DNA of 64,000 nt from Tepidanaerobacter syntrophicus (GCF_001485475.2 NZ_DF977000.1:331431-395430); one strand, 5' to 3'. Positions 34,464 to 43,653 are shown, counted from the stretch's first letter. Notes: a model not told the origin generated them from the sequence alone. Translations and numbers: made by a program.

Positions 34464-35738
34464 ATGGCAATAATGACCAATTCACTTTTATTTGACATAT
34501 TAAAAGATCAAGTAACTCCCGCATTGGGATGCACAGAACCTATAGCGGTAGCCTTGGCCGTAGCTAAAGCTAAGGAAACTCTGGGCAGCTTGCCGGAAAG
34601 GTTAGAAATTAAGGTTGATAGAAACATTTTTAAAAACGCCCTTGCTGTTGGCATACCCAAAACAAAAGAAAAGGGACTTTATATGGCTGCGGCACTGGCC
34701 CTTATAGCGGGCAAGTCAAAGTATAAGCTGGAGGTATTAAAGGATATAACCGAAGAAGACATACTTGAGGCCGGTAAGATTGTAGACAGCAATATCATCC
34801 ACGTAGATATTGCCAAAGAAAAAACCGGACTATATGTAGAAGTTACAGCAATTTCCGGTAAAGAAGAGAGCAAGGTTATAATAAAAGATAAACATGATAA
34901 TATTGTGTTAGTGGAGAAAAACGGGGAAGTAATATTTAACCAAGAAGCAAAAAATACAGACAAATTTTCCTTAAAAGAAAGTATTAAAGGAATGAAAATA
35001 AGGGATTTAGTAGAGTTTGCAACACAGGTGGAAGTAAGCAGCCTAGAGCTGGTAGATGAAGGCATCAAAATGAATAAAAAAATGGCTGAAGCCGGCATGG
35101 ATAGTAAATATGGCAGGGCTTTAAGCGGTGGGACTTTGATTGATGAAATGAACTATAGAGAATATGCAAAGTATTTGACAGCTGTAGCAAGCTATGCGCG
35201 CATGTCGGGATATCCTCTTCCGGTTATGAGCTGCGCGGGCAGCGGAAATCACGGGCTTACTGCTATACTGCCGGTAGTGGCTGTAGGAGAAAAGAAAGGT
35301 ATAAGTTATGATAAAATAGTAAGAGCGGTTACTCTAAGCCTACTGGTTACCATATATGTGAAAAGTTACACAGGCACACTTTCCCCTGTTTGCGGGTGCG
35401 GAGTAGCTGCAGGCGTGGGTGCCGGTGCAGGCGTTACCTATATGCTGGGGGGAAATCTTGAACAAATCGAAGGTTCCATCAAAAATATGATAGGCACTAT
35501 GGCGGGGATTATCTGCGATGGAGGTAAACCCGGCTGTGCTTTTAAACTTGCTATTTCTGTAGATGCTGCGCTAGAATCGGCTTTGATGGCGTTAAACGGC
35601 GTTGTAATATCCCCTGATGATGGAATAGTAGACGAAACAGCGGAAAAAACCATACAAAATCTTGGCAAGGTATCAACTGATGGTATGATAAATACCGATG
35701 AGACAATTTTGGAGGTGATGCTGGGAAAATGTAGATGA
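34464..35738 (+). CDS. cdsB: L-cysteine desulfidase (CyuA/CdsB family, iron-sulfur)
   Basis: The protein has 424 residues. It converts L-cysteine to pyruvate, sulfide and ammonia with a [4Fe-4S] cluster rather than PLP. Conserved cysteines are visible in LGC23TEPIA, MSC257AGSGNHG, C310GC312GVAAG and C351DGGKPGC358; the family is also annotated as serine dehydratase alpha-subunit-like. Transcription should start at the sigma-54 promoter upstream, under the CdsR-like activator. An SLC1-type transporter follows 78 bases downstream and may import its substrate. Length and context match clostridial CdsB. Confidence 0.92.
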   Translation: MAIMTNSLLFDILKDQVTPALGCTEPIAVALAVAKAKETLGSLPERLEIKVDRNIFKNALAVGIPKTKEKGLYMAAALALIAGKSKYKLEVLKDITEEDILEAGKIVDSNIIHVDIAKEKTGLYVEVTAISGKEESKVIIKDKHDNIVLVEKNGEVIFNQEAKNTDKFSLKESIKGMKIRDLVEFATQVEVSSLELVDEGIKMNKKMAEAGMDSKYGRALSGGTLIDEMNYREYAKYLTAVASYARMSGYPLPVMSCAGSGNHGLTAILPVVAVGEKKGISYDKIVRAVTLSLLVTIYVKSYTGTLSPVCGCGVAAGVGAGAGVTYMLGGNLEQIEGSIKNMIGTMAGIICDGGKPGCAFKLAISVDAALESALMALNGVVISPDDGIVDETAEKTIQNLGKVSTDGMINTDETILEVMLGKCR

Positions 35739-35748
35739 GTTCAGTTTT

Positions 35749-35776
35749 ACTAATGGATAAAGTCTCGTCCGTTAGT
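35749..35776 (+). terminator. Intercistronic hairpin after cdsB
   Basis: ACTAATGGA (35749-35757) pairs with TCCGTTAGT (35768-35776), nine pairs with one G-U and a ten-base loop. No T tract follows, so partial attenuation or RNA stability is more likely than full termination. Confidence 0.4.
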
Positions 35777-35816
35777 TCCCATGATAAAATGATTATAAAT
35801 CAGGAGGTGTTTTTAA

Positions 35817-37064
35817 TTGGCAAAAAATAAAGGCGGCAGCAGTTTAATAGTCAAACTGTTGGTAAGTATTGTAATCGGTATTATAATTGGTCTTGTAGTT
35901 CCAAAAAGCGTAATGGTGGCTATATCGACTATTAAATACTTTTTAGGGCAAATAATATTTTTTACAATTCCACTTATCATTCTTGGATTTATAGCGCCTG
36001 CAATAGCTGAACTAAAATCTAATGCAAGCCGGCTAATGACCATTACTATTTTATTGGCGTATCTATCATCGGTAGGAGCTGCAGCATTTGCTATGATCTC
36101 GGGATATGCGATAATACCACATCTTTCAATAGCGGCGAATTTAGGTAATTTGAGAGAAGTACCTAATCCCTTAATTGAACTTAGTATACCTCAGATATTC
36201 AGCGTTATGAGCGCTCTAGTGCTAGCATTGATGGTAGGTCTTGCAGCCGCAAACACTAAAGCTGAAACTGCAAAGAAATTATTGCAAGAATTTCAAAAAA
36301 TGGTCTTATACATCGTTCAAAGTATAATAATCCCCATACTGCCAGTCTTTATAGCATCGACATTTGCAGGTCTTGCCTATGAGGGAAGCATAACTAAACA
36401 ACTTCCGGTCTTTTTACAAATAATAGTTCTGGTTATTTTAGGACATTGGATATGGCTTGCAGTTCTCTATTCATTAGGAGGAGTTATTTCAGGGATAAAT
36501 CCTTTAAATGTTTTAAAACATTATGGCCCAGCTTATATGACGGCAGTAGGCACCATGTCAAGCGCCGCAACACTGCCGATAGCATTGGAGTGTATCCATA
36601 AAAATAATGAGATACCTCGGCATATTCAAGATTTTGTAATACCGCTTTGCAATACTGTTCACCTTTGCGGTTCCGTGCTTACAGAAACATTTTTTGTAAT
36701 GGCCGTTTCTAAAATACTCTATGGCACGATGCCGCCGCTTACACAGATGATAACATTCATCTTTCTTTTAGGACTTTTTGGTGTTGCTGCGCCGGGAGTG
36801 CCGGGCGGAACAGTTATGGCATCTTTAGGTCTTATTACCAGCGTGTTAGGATTTGATCAGGCAGGAGTTGCTATGGTGCTTTCTATTTTCGCACTTCAGG
36901 ACAGCTTCGGCACTGCGTGCAATGTCACAGGAGATGGTGCAATAGCTCTTATGGTAACAGGAATTGCGCAAAGATTCATGAAGGAAGAAATGGAATACGA
37001 AAAACCTGGTACAGATAAAACGAAAGAAGGTTTAAAAAGAGGAGAAAAAGCTTACGAAAGTTAG
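35817..37064 (+). CDS. Dicarboxylate/amino acid:cation symporter (SLC1/DAACS family)
   Basis: The protein has 415 residues from TTG 35817 behind CAGGAGGTG. It shows eight or so membrane segments and the SLC1 core signatures: the serine-rich re-entrant loop AVGTMSSAATLPIALEC and LCNTVHLCGSVLTE, and FGVAAPGVPGGTVMA near HP2. Such carriers move glutamate, aspartate, serine/threonine or cystine with Na+ or H+. Position behind cysteine desulfidase and the shared control region suggest it imports cysteine or a related thiol amino acid, replacing the unrelated CyuP of E. coli. Substrate is inferred from context only. Confidence 0.85.
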   Translation: MAKNKGGSSLIVKLLVSIVIGIIIGLVVPKSVMVAISTIKYFLGQIIFFTIPLIILGFIAPAIAELKSNASRLMTITILLAYLSSVGAAAFAMISGYAIIPHLSIAANLGNLREVPNPLIELSIPQIFSVMSALVLALMVGLAAANTKAETAKKLLQEFQKMVLYIVQSIIIPILPVFIASTFAGLAYEGSITKQLPVFLQIIVLVILGHWIWLAVLYSLGGVISGINPLNVLKHYGPAYMTAVGTMSSAATLPIALECIHKNNEIPRHIQDFVIPLCNTVHLCGSVLTETFFVMAVSKILYGTMPPLTQMITFIFLLGLFGVAAPGVPGGTVMASLGLITSVLGFDQAGVAMVLSIFALQDSFGTACNVTGDGAIALMVTGIAQRFMKEEMEYEKPGTDKTKEGLKRGEKAYES

Positions 37065-37080
37065 CTGAATTAACCAAGTT

Positions 37081-37122
37081 AAGCCAAGGCCCATTAACTA
37101 TGAGATGGGACCTTGGCTTTTT
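37081..37122 (+). terminator. Intrinsic terminator of the cysteine-catabolism operon
   Basis: AAGCCAAGG (37081-37089) and CCTTGGCTT (37111-37119) form the stem, extended inward by CCCAT/ATGGG with one unpaired base, and a run of T follows. It lies 17 bases after the transporter stop. Confidence 0.88.
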
Positions 37123-37278
37123 AAGTATTATAATTAATCTTTATTAATATCTGTAAAAAATATATAATTAAAAAAGGATAGAGACAGAAATCTAAGGTTC
37201 TTAAGAGTTTTAAGATAGTAATTAAGGATATTGGTTTGTGTAATATCAAATTATTCAAATATCTTAAGGAGGCAAATT

Positions 37279-38193
37279 ATGTATAAACCTATTGGCTCTT
37301 GGGTGGCTATACCCACACCCTTTAACGAATCAGGAACTATTGACTGGAAAGGTTTTGAGATTCTTATCGACCATCAAGCAGCACATGGTACATCAACTTT
37401 GCTTGTAATGGGTTCTGCGGGAGAAGTTACTTTATTGTCAGCGGAAGAGCGAAAAGAAATCGTAAGGCGCATATCAAAATATGCCAAAGGAAAGATACCG
37501 GTATTCTTCGGAGCCGCATTTCCTACTACTGAGGAAACCATCAAATTTAGTCAGTATGCGGAAGGAGAGGGTGCCGATGGGTTAGTTTATACTGCGCCCC
37601 CTTATTTGCTGCCGCCTCAGTCGGCACTGGCAGACCATTTAGTAGCTTGTGCAAAATCCGTATCTATTCCGGTCGCTGTCTACAATAATCCCAGCCGGGT
37701 AGGGGTTTTTATTGAACCTGATACTATAGGACGTTTGGCTGAGGAATGTCCTAATTTTGTAGCAGACAAAGAGGCCATGGGAAGTGTTCAGCATTTAGTA
37801 GAAGTAAAAAGGAGAGTGGGAGAAAAAGTCCACATACTCTGCTGCGACTATCCGAAATATTCCATTTTACTGCCTACTCTTGCCATTGGCGGCCATGGAG
37901 CAGCAAATATCGGAGGGAATATAATACCTGAGGAGATGGCTGCAATTGCAAGACCTTGGGACAGCATAGAAAAAGTTGAGGAAAGCCGCAAACTTTATTT
38001 TAAGTATTACCCGCTTCTTGAAGCACTCTACTGGTTTTCAAATCCGATTGTAATAAAAGCAGCCTTAAACATTCTCGGACTTCCGGGAGGCATGCTGCGC
38101 AGACCTTACCAAGATCTTAGAGGAGAAAAGCTGGAAGACTTAAGAAAGCTGATGGATGAGATGGGCGTTATCGAAAAATATGGACAAAAATAA
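37279..38193 (+). CDS. Dihydrodipicolinate synthase/N-acetylneuraminate lyase family aldolase
   Basis: The protein has 304 residues from ATG 37279 with an AAGGAGGC site; the longer frame from 37231 has none. It is a class I aldolase TIM barrel: the pyruvate-binding loop is GSAGEVTLLS rather than the GTTGE of true DapA, a Tyr is in VAVYNNPSR, and the Schiff-base Lys is in FVADKEAMGS. These differences argue against lysine biosynthesis and for a catabolic 2-keto acid or hydroxyproline-type aldolase or lyase. It is 32 bases upstream of a flavoprotein disulfide reductase. The substrate is unknown. Confidence 0.78.
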   Translation: MYKPIGSWVAIPTPFNESGTIDWKGFEILIDHQAAHGTSTLLVMGSAGEVTLLSAEERKEIVRRISKYAKGKIPVFFGAAFPTTEETIKFSQYAEGEGADGLVYTAPPYLLPPQSALADHLVACAKSVSIPVAVYNNPSRVGVFIEPDTIGRLAEECPNFVADKEAMGSVQHLVEVKRRVGEKVHILCCDYPKYSILLPTLAIGGHGAANIGGNIIPEEMAAIARPWDSIEKVEESRKLYFKYYPLLEALYWFSNPIVIKAALNILGLPGGMLRRPYQDLRGEKLEDLRKLMDEMGVIEKYGQK

Positions 38194-38225
38194 AGCTAAA
38201 GATTATAGAGGAGGGAAGTTTTTTC

Positions 38226-39590
38226 ATGGATAAAAATTTGGTGGTAATCGGAGGAACTGCGGCGGGAATGAGCGCTGCAGCGCAAGCCCGTCGGGGCGAC
38301 CCATCGCTTCCCATAATTGTCTTTGAGCGCACAGGTTATATAACTTACGGATCTTGCGGTCTGCCTTATTATATCGGAAATGTCATAAAAGATGTTAACA
38401 AACTTATAACTTATACCCCTGAATACATGAAAAAACAAAGAAATATCGATGTTTATATATTGCATGAAGTTGTAGGCATAAATACCCAAGAAAAGTACGT
38501 GAAGGTTAAAAACCTTAAAAGCGGTGAGACGTTTAATCAGCCCTACGGTCAGTTGGTAATAGCCACCGGCGCAGTTTCAGTTGTCCCTAAAATACCGGGT
38601 ATTGATAATAATGGCATATTCACATTAAGAAATATTGAAGATGGAATTAAAATTAAAGAATTTTTATCATCGAAAAATGTGAAACACGCTGCAATTTTAG
38701 GGGCAGGCTTCATAGGGCTTGAATTAGCAGAAGCTCTTAGAAATTGGGGCATAGATGTAAATATTTTTGAAATGCTTCCAAGAATTCTTCCCCAAATCGA
38801 TGAAGAACTTAGCGCTCTTATTGAAGCAGAGCTGGAAAAAAATTCAGTAAAATTATATAAGAACACAAAAGTTGTTGAGTTTAAACCTGCCGAAAAAGGC
38901 GGCTTGAAGATAATTACTGAGGGCAATAATATTTTTGATGCAGATATGGTAATTGCCGCAGTAGGAGTTAAGCCGAATACACTTCTTGCACAAAATGCAA
39001 AGATACAGACGGGGACTTTAGGCGGTATAGCAGTAGACAAATATATGCGCACAAGCTGTCCTGATATATGGGCTGCCGGAGATTGCACGGAAACTTACAA
39101 TCGTATTACAAAAAAGCCCGTATATGTTCCTCTAGGAACTACAGCTAACAAGCAGGGCAAGATTGCAGGGGAAAATGCAGCAGGGGGCAGCGTTATCTTT
39201 CCGGGCATTATCGGAACTCAAGTAACTAAGATTTTCAATACATATACAGCAACTACAGGCCTTAATGAAATATCAGCAAAAGATGCAGGAATGCTTCCAA
39301 TTTCTGCGAAGATAAAACATGTAGATAAAGCAGGCTACTATCCCGGCTCCAAATCCATACATGTAAAGATCATCATTGACAAAAATACGGCTAAAGTCAT
39401 TGGAGCCCAGATGGCGGGGAGCGAGGGAGTTGGAAAGCGTATTGACATTTTTGCCACTGCCATTACTGCAGGTATGACGGTCTACGAATTAAATGAACTG
39501 GATCTTGCTTATGCACCACCGGTATCGCCGGTTTATGATCCTGTGCTTATCGCTGCATCTAGCGGAATAAAGGCATTAGAAAAGACATAA
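38226..39590 (+). CDS. CoA-disulfide reductase/NADH oxidase-type flavoprotein
   Basis: The protein has 454 residues, matching the CoA-disulfide reductase group. The FAD motif is VVIGGTAAGMSAAAQARR, the single redox Cys is in YGSCGLPYY, the NAD site is AAILGAGFIGLELAEALR, and the second FAD motif is IWAAGDCTE. The C-terminal dimerisation domain (APPVSPVYDPVLIAA) is complete, and no rhodanese domain is fused. It probably reduces CoA disulfide, polysulfide or oxygen with NAD(P)H. It shares an operon with the DapA-like aldolase, and a strong terminator follows. The physiological substrate is open. Confidence 0.88.
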   Translation: MDKNLVVIGGTAAGMSAAAQARRGDPSLPIIVFERTGYITYGSCGLPYYIGNVIKDVNKLITYTPEYMKKQRNIDVYILHEVVGINTQEKYVKVKNLKSGETFNQPYGQLVIATGAVSVVPKIPGIDNNGIFTLRNIEDGIKIKEFLSSKNVKHAAILGAGFIGLELAEALRNWGIDVNIFEMLPRILPQIDEELSALIEAELEKNSVKLYKNTKVVEFKPAEKGGLKIITEGNNIFDADMVIAAVGVKPNTLLAQNAKIQTGTLGGIAVDKYMRTSCPDIWAAGDCTETYNRITKKPVYVPLGTTANKQGKIAGENAAGGSVIFPGIIGTQVTKIFNTYTATTGLNEISAKDAGMLPISAKIKHVDKAGYYPGSKSIHVKIIIDKNTAKVIGAQMAGSEGVGKRIDIFATAITAGMTVYELNELDLAYAPPVSPVYDPVLIAASSGIKALEKT

Positions 39591-39595
39591 ACGAA

Positions 39596-39642
39596 AATAT
39601 TAAACCCCTTCATTAATAAATAATTTGGAGGGGTTTAATATT
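39596..39642 (+). terminator. Intrinsic terminator after the flavoprotein gene
   Basis: AATATTAAACCCCT (39596-39609) and AGGGGTTTAATATT (39629-39642) are exact inverted repeats with a 19-base loop, starting six bases after the stop. Confidence 0.8.
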
Positions 39643-39751
39643 GTGCGCACCCGTGGATTTTAAGCTATCCGATTTTTAAATAAAATATTAAAATAAAAAA
39701 TTCACAAAGAAGGAATATTAAAATATTTGTCGAATATTTAATATACAATAG

Positions 39752-39765
39752 GTGGTATATACCAC
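39752..39765. promoter_or_regulatory. GntR/HutC-type operator
   Basis: GTGGTATATACCAC is a perfect 14-base palindrome, 19 bases before the GntR-type gene. Its form (GGT...ACC halves) is typical of HutC-subfamily sites, so autoregulation of the operon is likely. Confidence 0.75.
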
Positions 39766-39783
39766 GAACCACTAAAAAAGAAA

Positions 39784-40527
39784 GTGATTAAATTGAGATC
39801 TAAAGAACAGCTACCTCCAATTTACGATCAAATCAAAAGATTGCTGGAAGAAAAAATTGAAAATGGCGAATACCTTCCCGGCTCTAAACTGCCTTCGGAA
39901 AGAGAGCTTAGCGAGCAATACAAGATAAGCCGAATGACTGCCAGAAATGCTCTAACTTCGCTGGTAAACGAAGGCAGGGCTTACAGAAAACAGGGGAAAG
40001 GCACATATGTTGCAAAGCCGAAGATAAAAAGAGATTTACTGCATTTGACAGGCTTTTCCAAAATGCTTAAAGAAAGAGGCATAGAGCCAAGCAATTATAC
40101 ACTTGGAGCAGAAATCTTTGAAGCAGATAAAATAATTTCAGAAAAATTTAATATTTCAATTGGAGAAGAAGTATATAAAATAACAAGGCTGCGCCGAGGA
40201 AATCAGCAAAATTTTGCTCTTGAGTATTCTTATCTGCCGGTAAAGCTTTTTCCGGGCCTTTTGGACTATGATCTGGAAAAAGATTCCTTATATAGAATCA
40301 TAGAAGAAGAGTATGGATTTAAACTAAAATTCGCAAAACAATGGATAAAACTTGCAAAAGCCAACGAATACGAGGCAAAAGTCCTGGAGATAAATCCGGA
40401 TACCCCTATACTGATTTTAGAATCAATAACCTATACCAAACATGATATGCCTGTTGAAATGACATATTCTCTTACAAGAGGCGATCTGTGCGAATTTTAT
40501 ACTGAGCTTTGGAGCGATTTGTCATAA
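39784..40527 (+). CDS. GntR family (HutC subfamily) regulator of the fructoselysine-type operon
   Basis: The protein has 247 residues: an N-terminal winged helix (ISRMTARNALTSLVNEGRAYRKQGKGTYVAKP) and a C-terminal UTRA effector domain (FSKMLKERGIEPSNYTLG, LEYSYLPVKLFPGLLD). UTRA domains bind small phosphosugars or sugar acids. The start is GTG 39784 or TTG 39793; neither has a strong ribosome site. It is the first gene of the operon with the PfkB-type kinase 28 bases downstream, and a palindromic operator lies just upstream. It corresponds in place to FrlR of other bacteria and probably responds to fructoselysine 6-phosphate. Confidence 0.87.
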   Translation: MIKLRSKEQLPPIYDQIKRLLEEKIENGEYLPGSKLPSERELSEQYKISRMTARNALTSLVNEGRAYRKQGKGTYVAKPKIKRDLLHLTGFSKMLKERGIEPSNYTLGAEIFEADKIISEKFNISIGEEVYKITRLRRGNQQNFALEYSYLPVKLFPGLLDYDLEKDSLYRIIEEEYGFKLKFAKQWIKLAKANEYEAKVLEINPDTPILILESITYTKHDMPVEMTYSLTRGDLCEFYTELWSDLS

Positions 40528-40555
40528 TATTTTTAAGTTGGGAGTGGCATGAAAT

Positions 40556-41362
40556 ATGGCAAAAATTATCGGAGTCGGAGATAACGTAGTAGACAAATAT
40601 TTAGATTTAGGGCTTATGTTTCCGGGAGGCAATGCCCTAAACGTAGCTGTTCTTTCCCGCAGATATGGAGCCGATGCCGCCTATATGGGTGTGCTGGGAG
40701 AAGACAGAGCCGGCAGACATATATACGAAACATTGCAAAAAGAAGGCATAGACGTATCTCGTGTAAGGATAACAGAAGGTCCTAATGCGTATTCAGAAGT
40801 AACCTTAGTAGATGGCGACAGGGTATTCGTGGGAGGGGATCCGGGGGTATCTACTCAGCTTTCATTTACTGAAGATGATTTTGAATATATGAAAAAATTT
40901 GATCTGATTCATACCAGCGTTTATAGTTACATAGAAGATGAACTAAAAAACCTAAAAGAAACTGGTAAAATTGTTTCATTTGATTTTTCAGATAGTTATG
41001 AACAATCCTACCTAAATAAAACACTTCCATATGTTGATTTTGCCTTTTTTTCCGGTTCAGGCAAATCTTTGGAAGAAATCAAGGATTTCCAAAAAAAAGT
41101 AAGCGAGCAAGGTCCCTCTTTAGTTCTTATTACAAGAGGCTCCAAAGGAGCAATCCTTTATTATAATGGCAAATATTATTTACAAGACAGTGTTCCTACA
41201 AAGGTTGTGGATACCTTAGGGGCAGGAGATGCTTTTATTGCAAGCCTGATAGTAAGTATTCTTGATGGGAAGGAGGTAACTTTTGCTATGCAAAAGGCTG
41301 CCGAAGATGCAGCCAAAACTTGCACCTATTACGGTGCTTTCGGCTATGGAATCGAATTTTAA
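40556..41362 (+). CDS. frlD: PfkB family sugar kinase (fructoselysine 6-kinase-like)
   Basis: The protein has 268 residues. The ribokinase-type signatures are GGNALNVAVLSRRYG near the N-terminus and DTLGAGDAFIASL with the catalytic Asp near residue 220. The opening GVGDNVVDKYLDLGLMFPGGNALNVAV and the short length resemble E. coli FrlD. It would phosphorylate an imported Amadori compound at the C6 hydroxyl. The FrlB-like deglycase at the end of the same operon makes this assignment more likely than a generic ribokinase. Confidence 0.85.
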   Translation: MAKIIGVGDNVVDKYLDLGLMFPGGNALNVAVLSRRYGADAAYMGVLGEDRAGRHIYETLQKEGIDVSRVRITEGPNAYSEVTLVDGDRVFVGGDPGVSTQLSFTEDDFEYMKKFDLIHTSVYSYIEDELKNLKETGKIVSFDFSDSYEQSYLNKTLPYVDFAFFSGSGKSLEEIKDFQKKVSEQGPSLVLITRGSKGAILYYNGKYYLQDSVPTKVVDTLGAGDAFIASLIVSILDGKEVTFAMQKAAEDAAKTCTYYGAFGYGIEF

Positions 41363-41386
41363 TTTTTATAAGGAGGGAGAACAATT

Positions 41387-42703
41387 TTGAAGAGCTATAG
41401 AAAAACCTTATCACTGGTGATTATCTTTACTCTTGCACTATCTTTGGTTGCCGGCTGCGGAGGAGGCTCTCAGGAAACAGGAGGCACTACTGAAGAGACG
41501 CAAGGCGAGCAGGTAGTATTAAAATTCTTGCACAAATGGCCTCAGCCAGAGAATATGCCCTATTTTGAAGATGTGGTAAAAGATTTTGAGGCCACGCATC
41601 CCAATATAAAAATAGATATGGAAGCTGTAGCGGATGAACCGATTAAAGATAAGCTGCGGGTTCTTATGGGAACAGATTCCCAGCCGGACATATTCTTTTC
41701 CTGGAGTGGTGAGTTTGCCAAAAAATTTGTTCGTTCTAACAACGCATTAGACATAACTGAGGCCTTAAATGCAGATACAGACTGGAAAAACAGCATTATG
41801 CAGGCAGGCCTTGAGCCCTTTACAATGGATGGAAAGGTTTATGGAATTCCCTTTAGAATTAATGGAAAATTCTTTGTATATAACAAAGAGATATTTGCAA
41901 AGCACAATCTCCAAGAGCCTGAAACCTGGGCGGATTTTATTAAGATATGTGAAACATTAAAAGCAGACAATATTACCCCTATAGCGCTGGGAAATCAATA
42001 TCCATGGGCAGCATGCCATTATCTCACTGGTTTAAATCAGAAGCTTGTGCCTCAAGATGTACGCATGAAGGATTACAATCCGAAAACCGGAGAATTCACA
42101 GACCCTGGGTATGTCCAAGCTCTAGAGTATTTAAAATCCCTAAATGACAATGGCTACTTTAATGAAGGCGTAAATTCTACATCTCATGATATGGCTCATG
42201 AAATGTTTTATGCAGGACAAGCGGCTATGTTCTATGTGGAATTAGAAGAGTTCCAGCAGGTAGAAGATAACTTTTCGGGTAAATGGGATTTCTTTGCGCT
42301 GCCAAAGATACCTGAAGGCAAAGGAAATCAAAACTTCTTAACAGGTGCGCCTGACGGATTTATGATATCAGCAAAGACGAAACATCCGGAGGAAGCCATA
42401 GAGTTTTTGAAATTCTTGACCTCAAAAGAAAACAGTGAAAAACTTGTGAAAGATTTAGGCTGGCCAAGTCCTATAATTGGAGCTGTTAACGAAACGAATG
42501 CCTTCCCGCTATTAGTAGAAGGAATGAAAGCAATTGAACAGGCAGAAGGTATGGCTCTGTGGCTAGATACAGACGTTCATGTAAAAGTAGCGGAAGTGTA
42601 TCTTGCCGGTTTGCAAGAACTTCTGAACGGCAGCAAGACACCGGAGAAAATAATGGAAGAAGTAAGACAAGTAGCTAAACAAGTTCAGAGTGAAGTCGAG
42701 TAA
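41387..42703 (+). CDS. ABC transporter solute-binding lipoprotein of the fructoselysine-type operon
   Basis: The protein has 438 residues from TTG 41387 behind AAGGAGGGAG. The signal peptide ends in the lipobox VAGC with Cys24 as the anchor, followed by a Gly/Ser/Thr/Glu-rich linker and a family 1 extracellular binding protein (FEATHPNIKIDMEAV, GIPFRINGKFFVYNKEIF, HEMFYAGQAAMFYVE). It is followed by a perfect 34-base palindrome and two permease genes. It probably binds fructoselysine or a related glycated amino acid, by context only. Confidence 0.9.
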   Translation: MKSYRKTLSLVIIFTLALSLVAGCGGGSQETGGTTEETQGEQVVLKFLHKWPQPENMPYFEDVVKDFEATHPNIKIDMEAVADEPIKDKLRVLMGTDSQPDIFFSWSGEFAKKFVRSNNALDITEALNADTDWKNSIMQAGLEPFTMDGKVYGIPFRINGKFFVYNKEIFAKHNLQEPETWADFIKICETLKADNITPIALGNQYPWAACHYLTGLNQKLVPQDVRMKDYNPKTGEFTDPGYVQALEYLKSLNDNGYFNEGVNSTSHDMAHEMFYAGQAAMFYVELEEFQQVEDNFSGKWDFFALPKIPEGKGNQNFLTGAPDGFMISAKTKHPEEAIEFLKFLTSKENSEKLVKDLGWPSPIIGAVNETNAFPLLVEGMKAIEQAEGMALWLDTDVHVKVAEVYLAGLQELLNGSKTPEKIMEEVRQVAKQVQSEVE

Positions 42704-42716
42704 CAATAAGCAATTT

Positions 42717-42750
42717 AATGTTTGCCCTGCTTTAAAGCAGGGCAAACATT
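42717..42750 (+). terminator. Perfect 34-base palindrome between binding-protein and permease genes
   Basis: The 17-base arms 42717-42733 and 42734-42750 are exactly complementary around TTTAAA. It lies 13 bases after the lipoprotein stop and just before the permease ribosome site. No T tract follows, so it most likely stabilises the upstream message or causes partial termination. Confidence 0.75.
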
Positions 42751-42764
42751 AGGGGGTGCTAGCC

Positions 42765-43646
42765 GTGAATATATACAAAAATAAACGTTTAGCTTTTTTA
42801 TATCTGCTGCCGGCTGTCGCTTTTGTTGTTGTGTTTATTTATTTTCCGGTAGTGCTCAATATATTTTACAGCTTTTTCAGATGGAGCGCTTTTTCTGATA
42901 AAGTTTATATTGGAATAGAGAATTATAAAAGACTTTTCAAAGATCCTATTTTTTATTTGGCTTTAAGAAACAACACATTATATGCAATAATCTCCATAAT
43001 TTTTCAGGTAGGCCTAGGATTAGTTTTAGCTGCTATCCTGGAAGAAAAATTTGTTAGGAAATTTCAGCCGTTTTTCAGAACTGTTTATTTCATGCCTTCG
43101 GTTATATCACTTACTGTGGTAGGGCTTTTGTGGCAGTTGATTTACAATCCCAATATAGGAATTGTAAATGCAGGGCTTAAGGCAATTGGCCTGGAAAGAT
43201 TTGCCTATGATTGGTTAGGCAGCGGTAAAACGGCGATATATGCGATAATAGCAGTGTCACAGTGGCAATATACAGGTTATATTATGCTGCTATTTCTGGT
43301 TGCCATACAAGAAATACCCCCGGATCTTTATGAAGCTGCCATGATAGATGGCGCTAACAGAATCCAGGTATTTTTCAATGTTACAGTCCCTCAAGTTAAA
43401 GAAATGATACTTGTGTGCACCACCATAACTATAATCGGCGCTTTCAAAGTGTTTGATGAAGTATATGTTATGACGGCAGGGGGACCCGGAAGAGCATCTG
43501 AGGTTCTTGCCACATACATGTATCGTTCGGCGTTTAGAAATGATGAAATGGGATACGCGGCTGCAATTGCGTTTATTATATTTGTAATAACATTTATTCT
43601 ATCGTTTCTGCAAAACAAATTCTTCGGATCCGATAACAAAGCTTAG
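42765..43646 (+). CDS. ABC sugar transporter permease, MalF-type
   Basis: The protein has 293 residues from GTG 42765, seven bases after GGGGGTG; a GTG at 42756 lies inside that site. It has about six membrane segments, and the ABC-contact loop EAAMIDGANRIQVFFNVTVP near residues 194-213. A second permease gene follows seven bases downstream. With it and the lipoprotein it forms the importer for the operon; no ATPase gene is adjacent. Confidence 0.92.
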   Translation: MNIYKNKRLAFLYLLPAVAFVVVFIYFPVVLNIFYSFFRWSAFSDKVYIGIENYKRLFKDPIFYLALRNNTLYAIISIIFQVGLGLVLAAILEEKFVRKFQPFFRTVYFMPSVISLTVVGLLWQLIYNPNIGIVNAGLKAIGLERFAYDWLGSGKTAIYAIIAVSQWQYTGYIMLLFLVAIQEIPPDLYEAAMIDGANRIQVFFNVTVPQVKEMILVCTTITIIGAFKVFDEVYVMTAGGPGRASEVLATYMYRSAFRNDEMGYAAAIAFIIFVITFILSFLQNKFFGSDNKA

Positions 43647-43653
43647 GAGGTGC

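Noticed and set aside
34679..35098. 139-codon minus-strand frame inside cdsB
   Set aside because: It is fully antisense to a well-supported gene with conserved cysteines and has a Ser/Leu-rich shadow-like composition.
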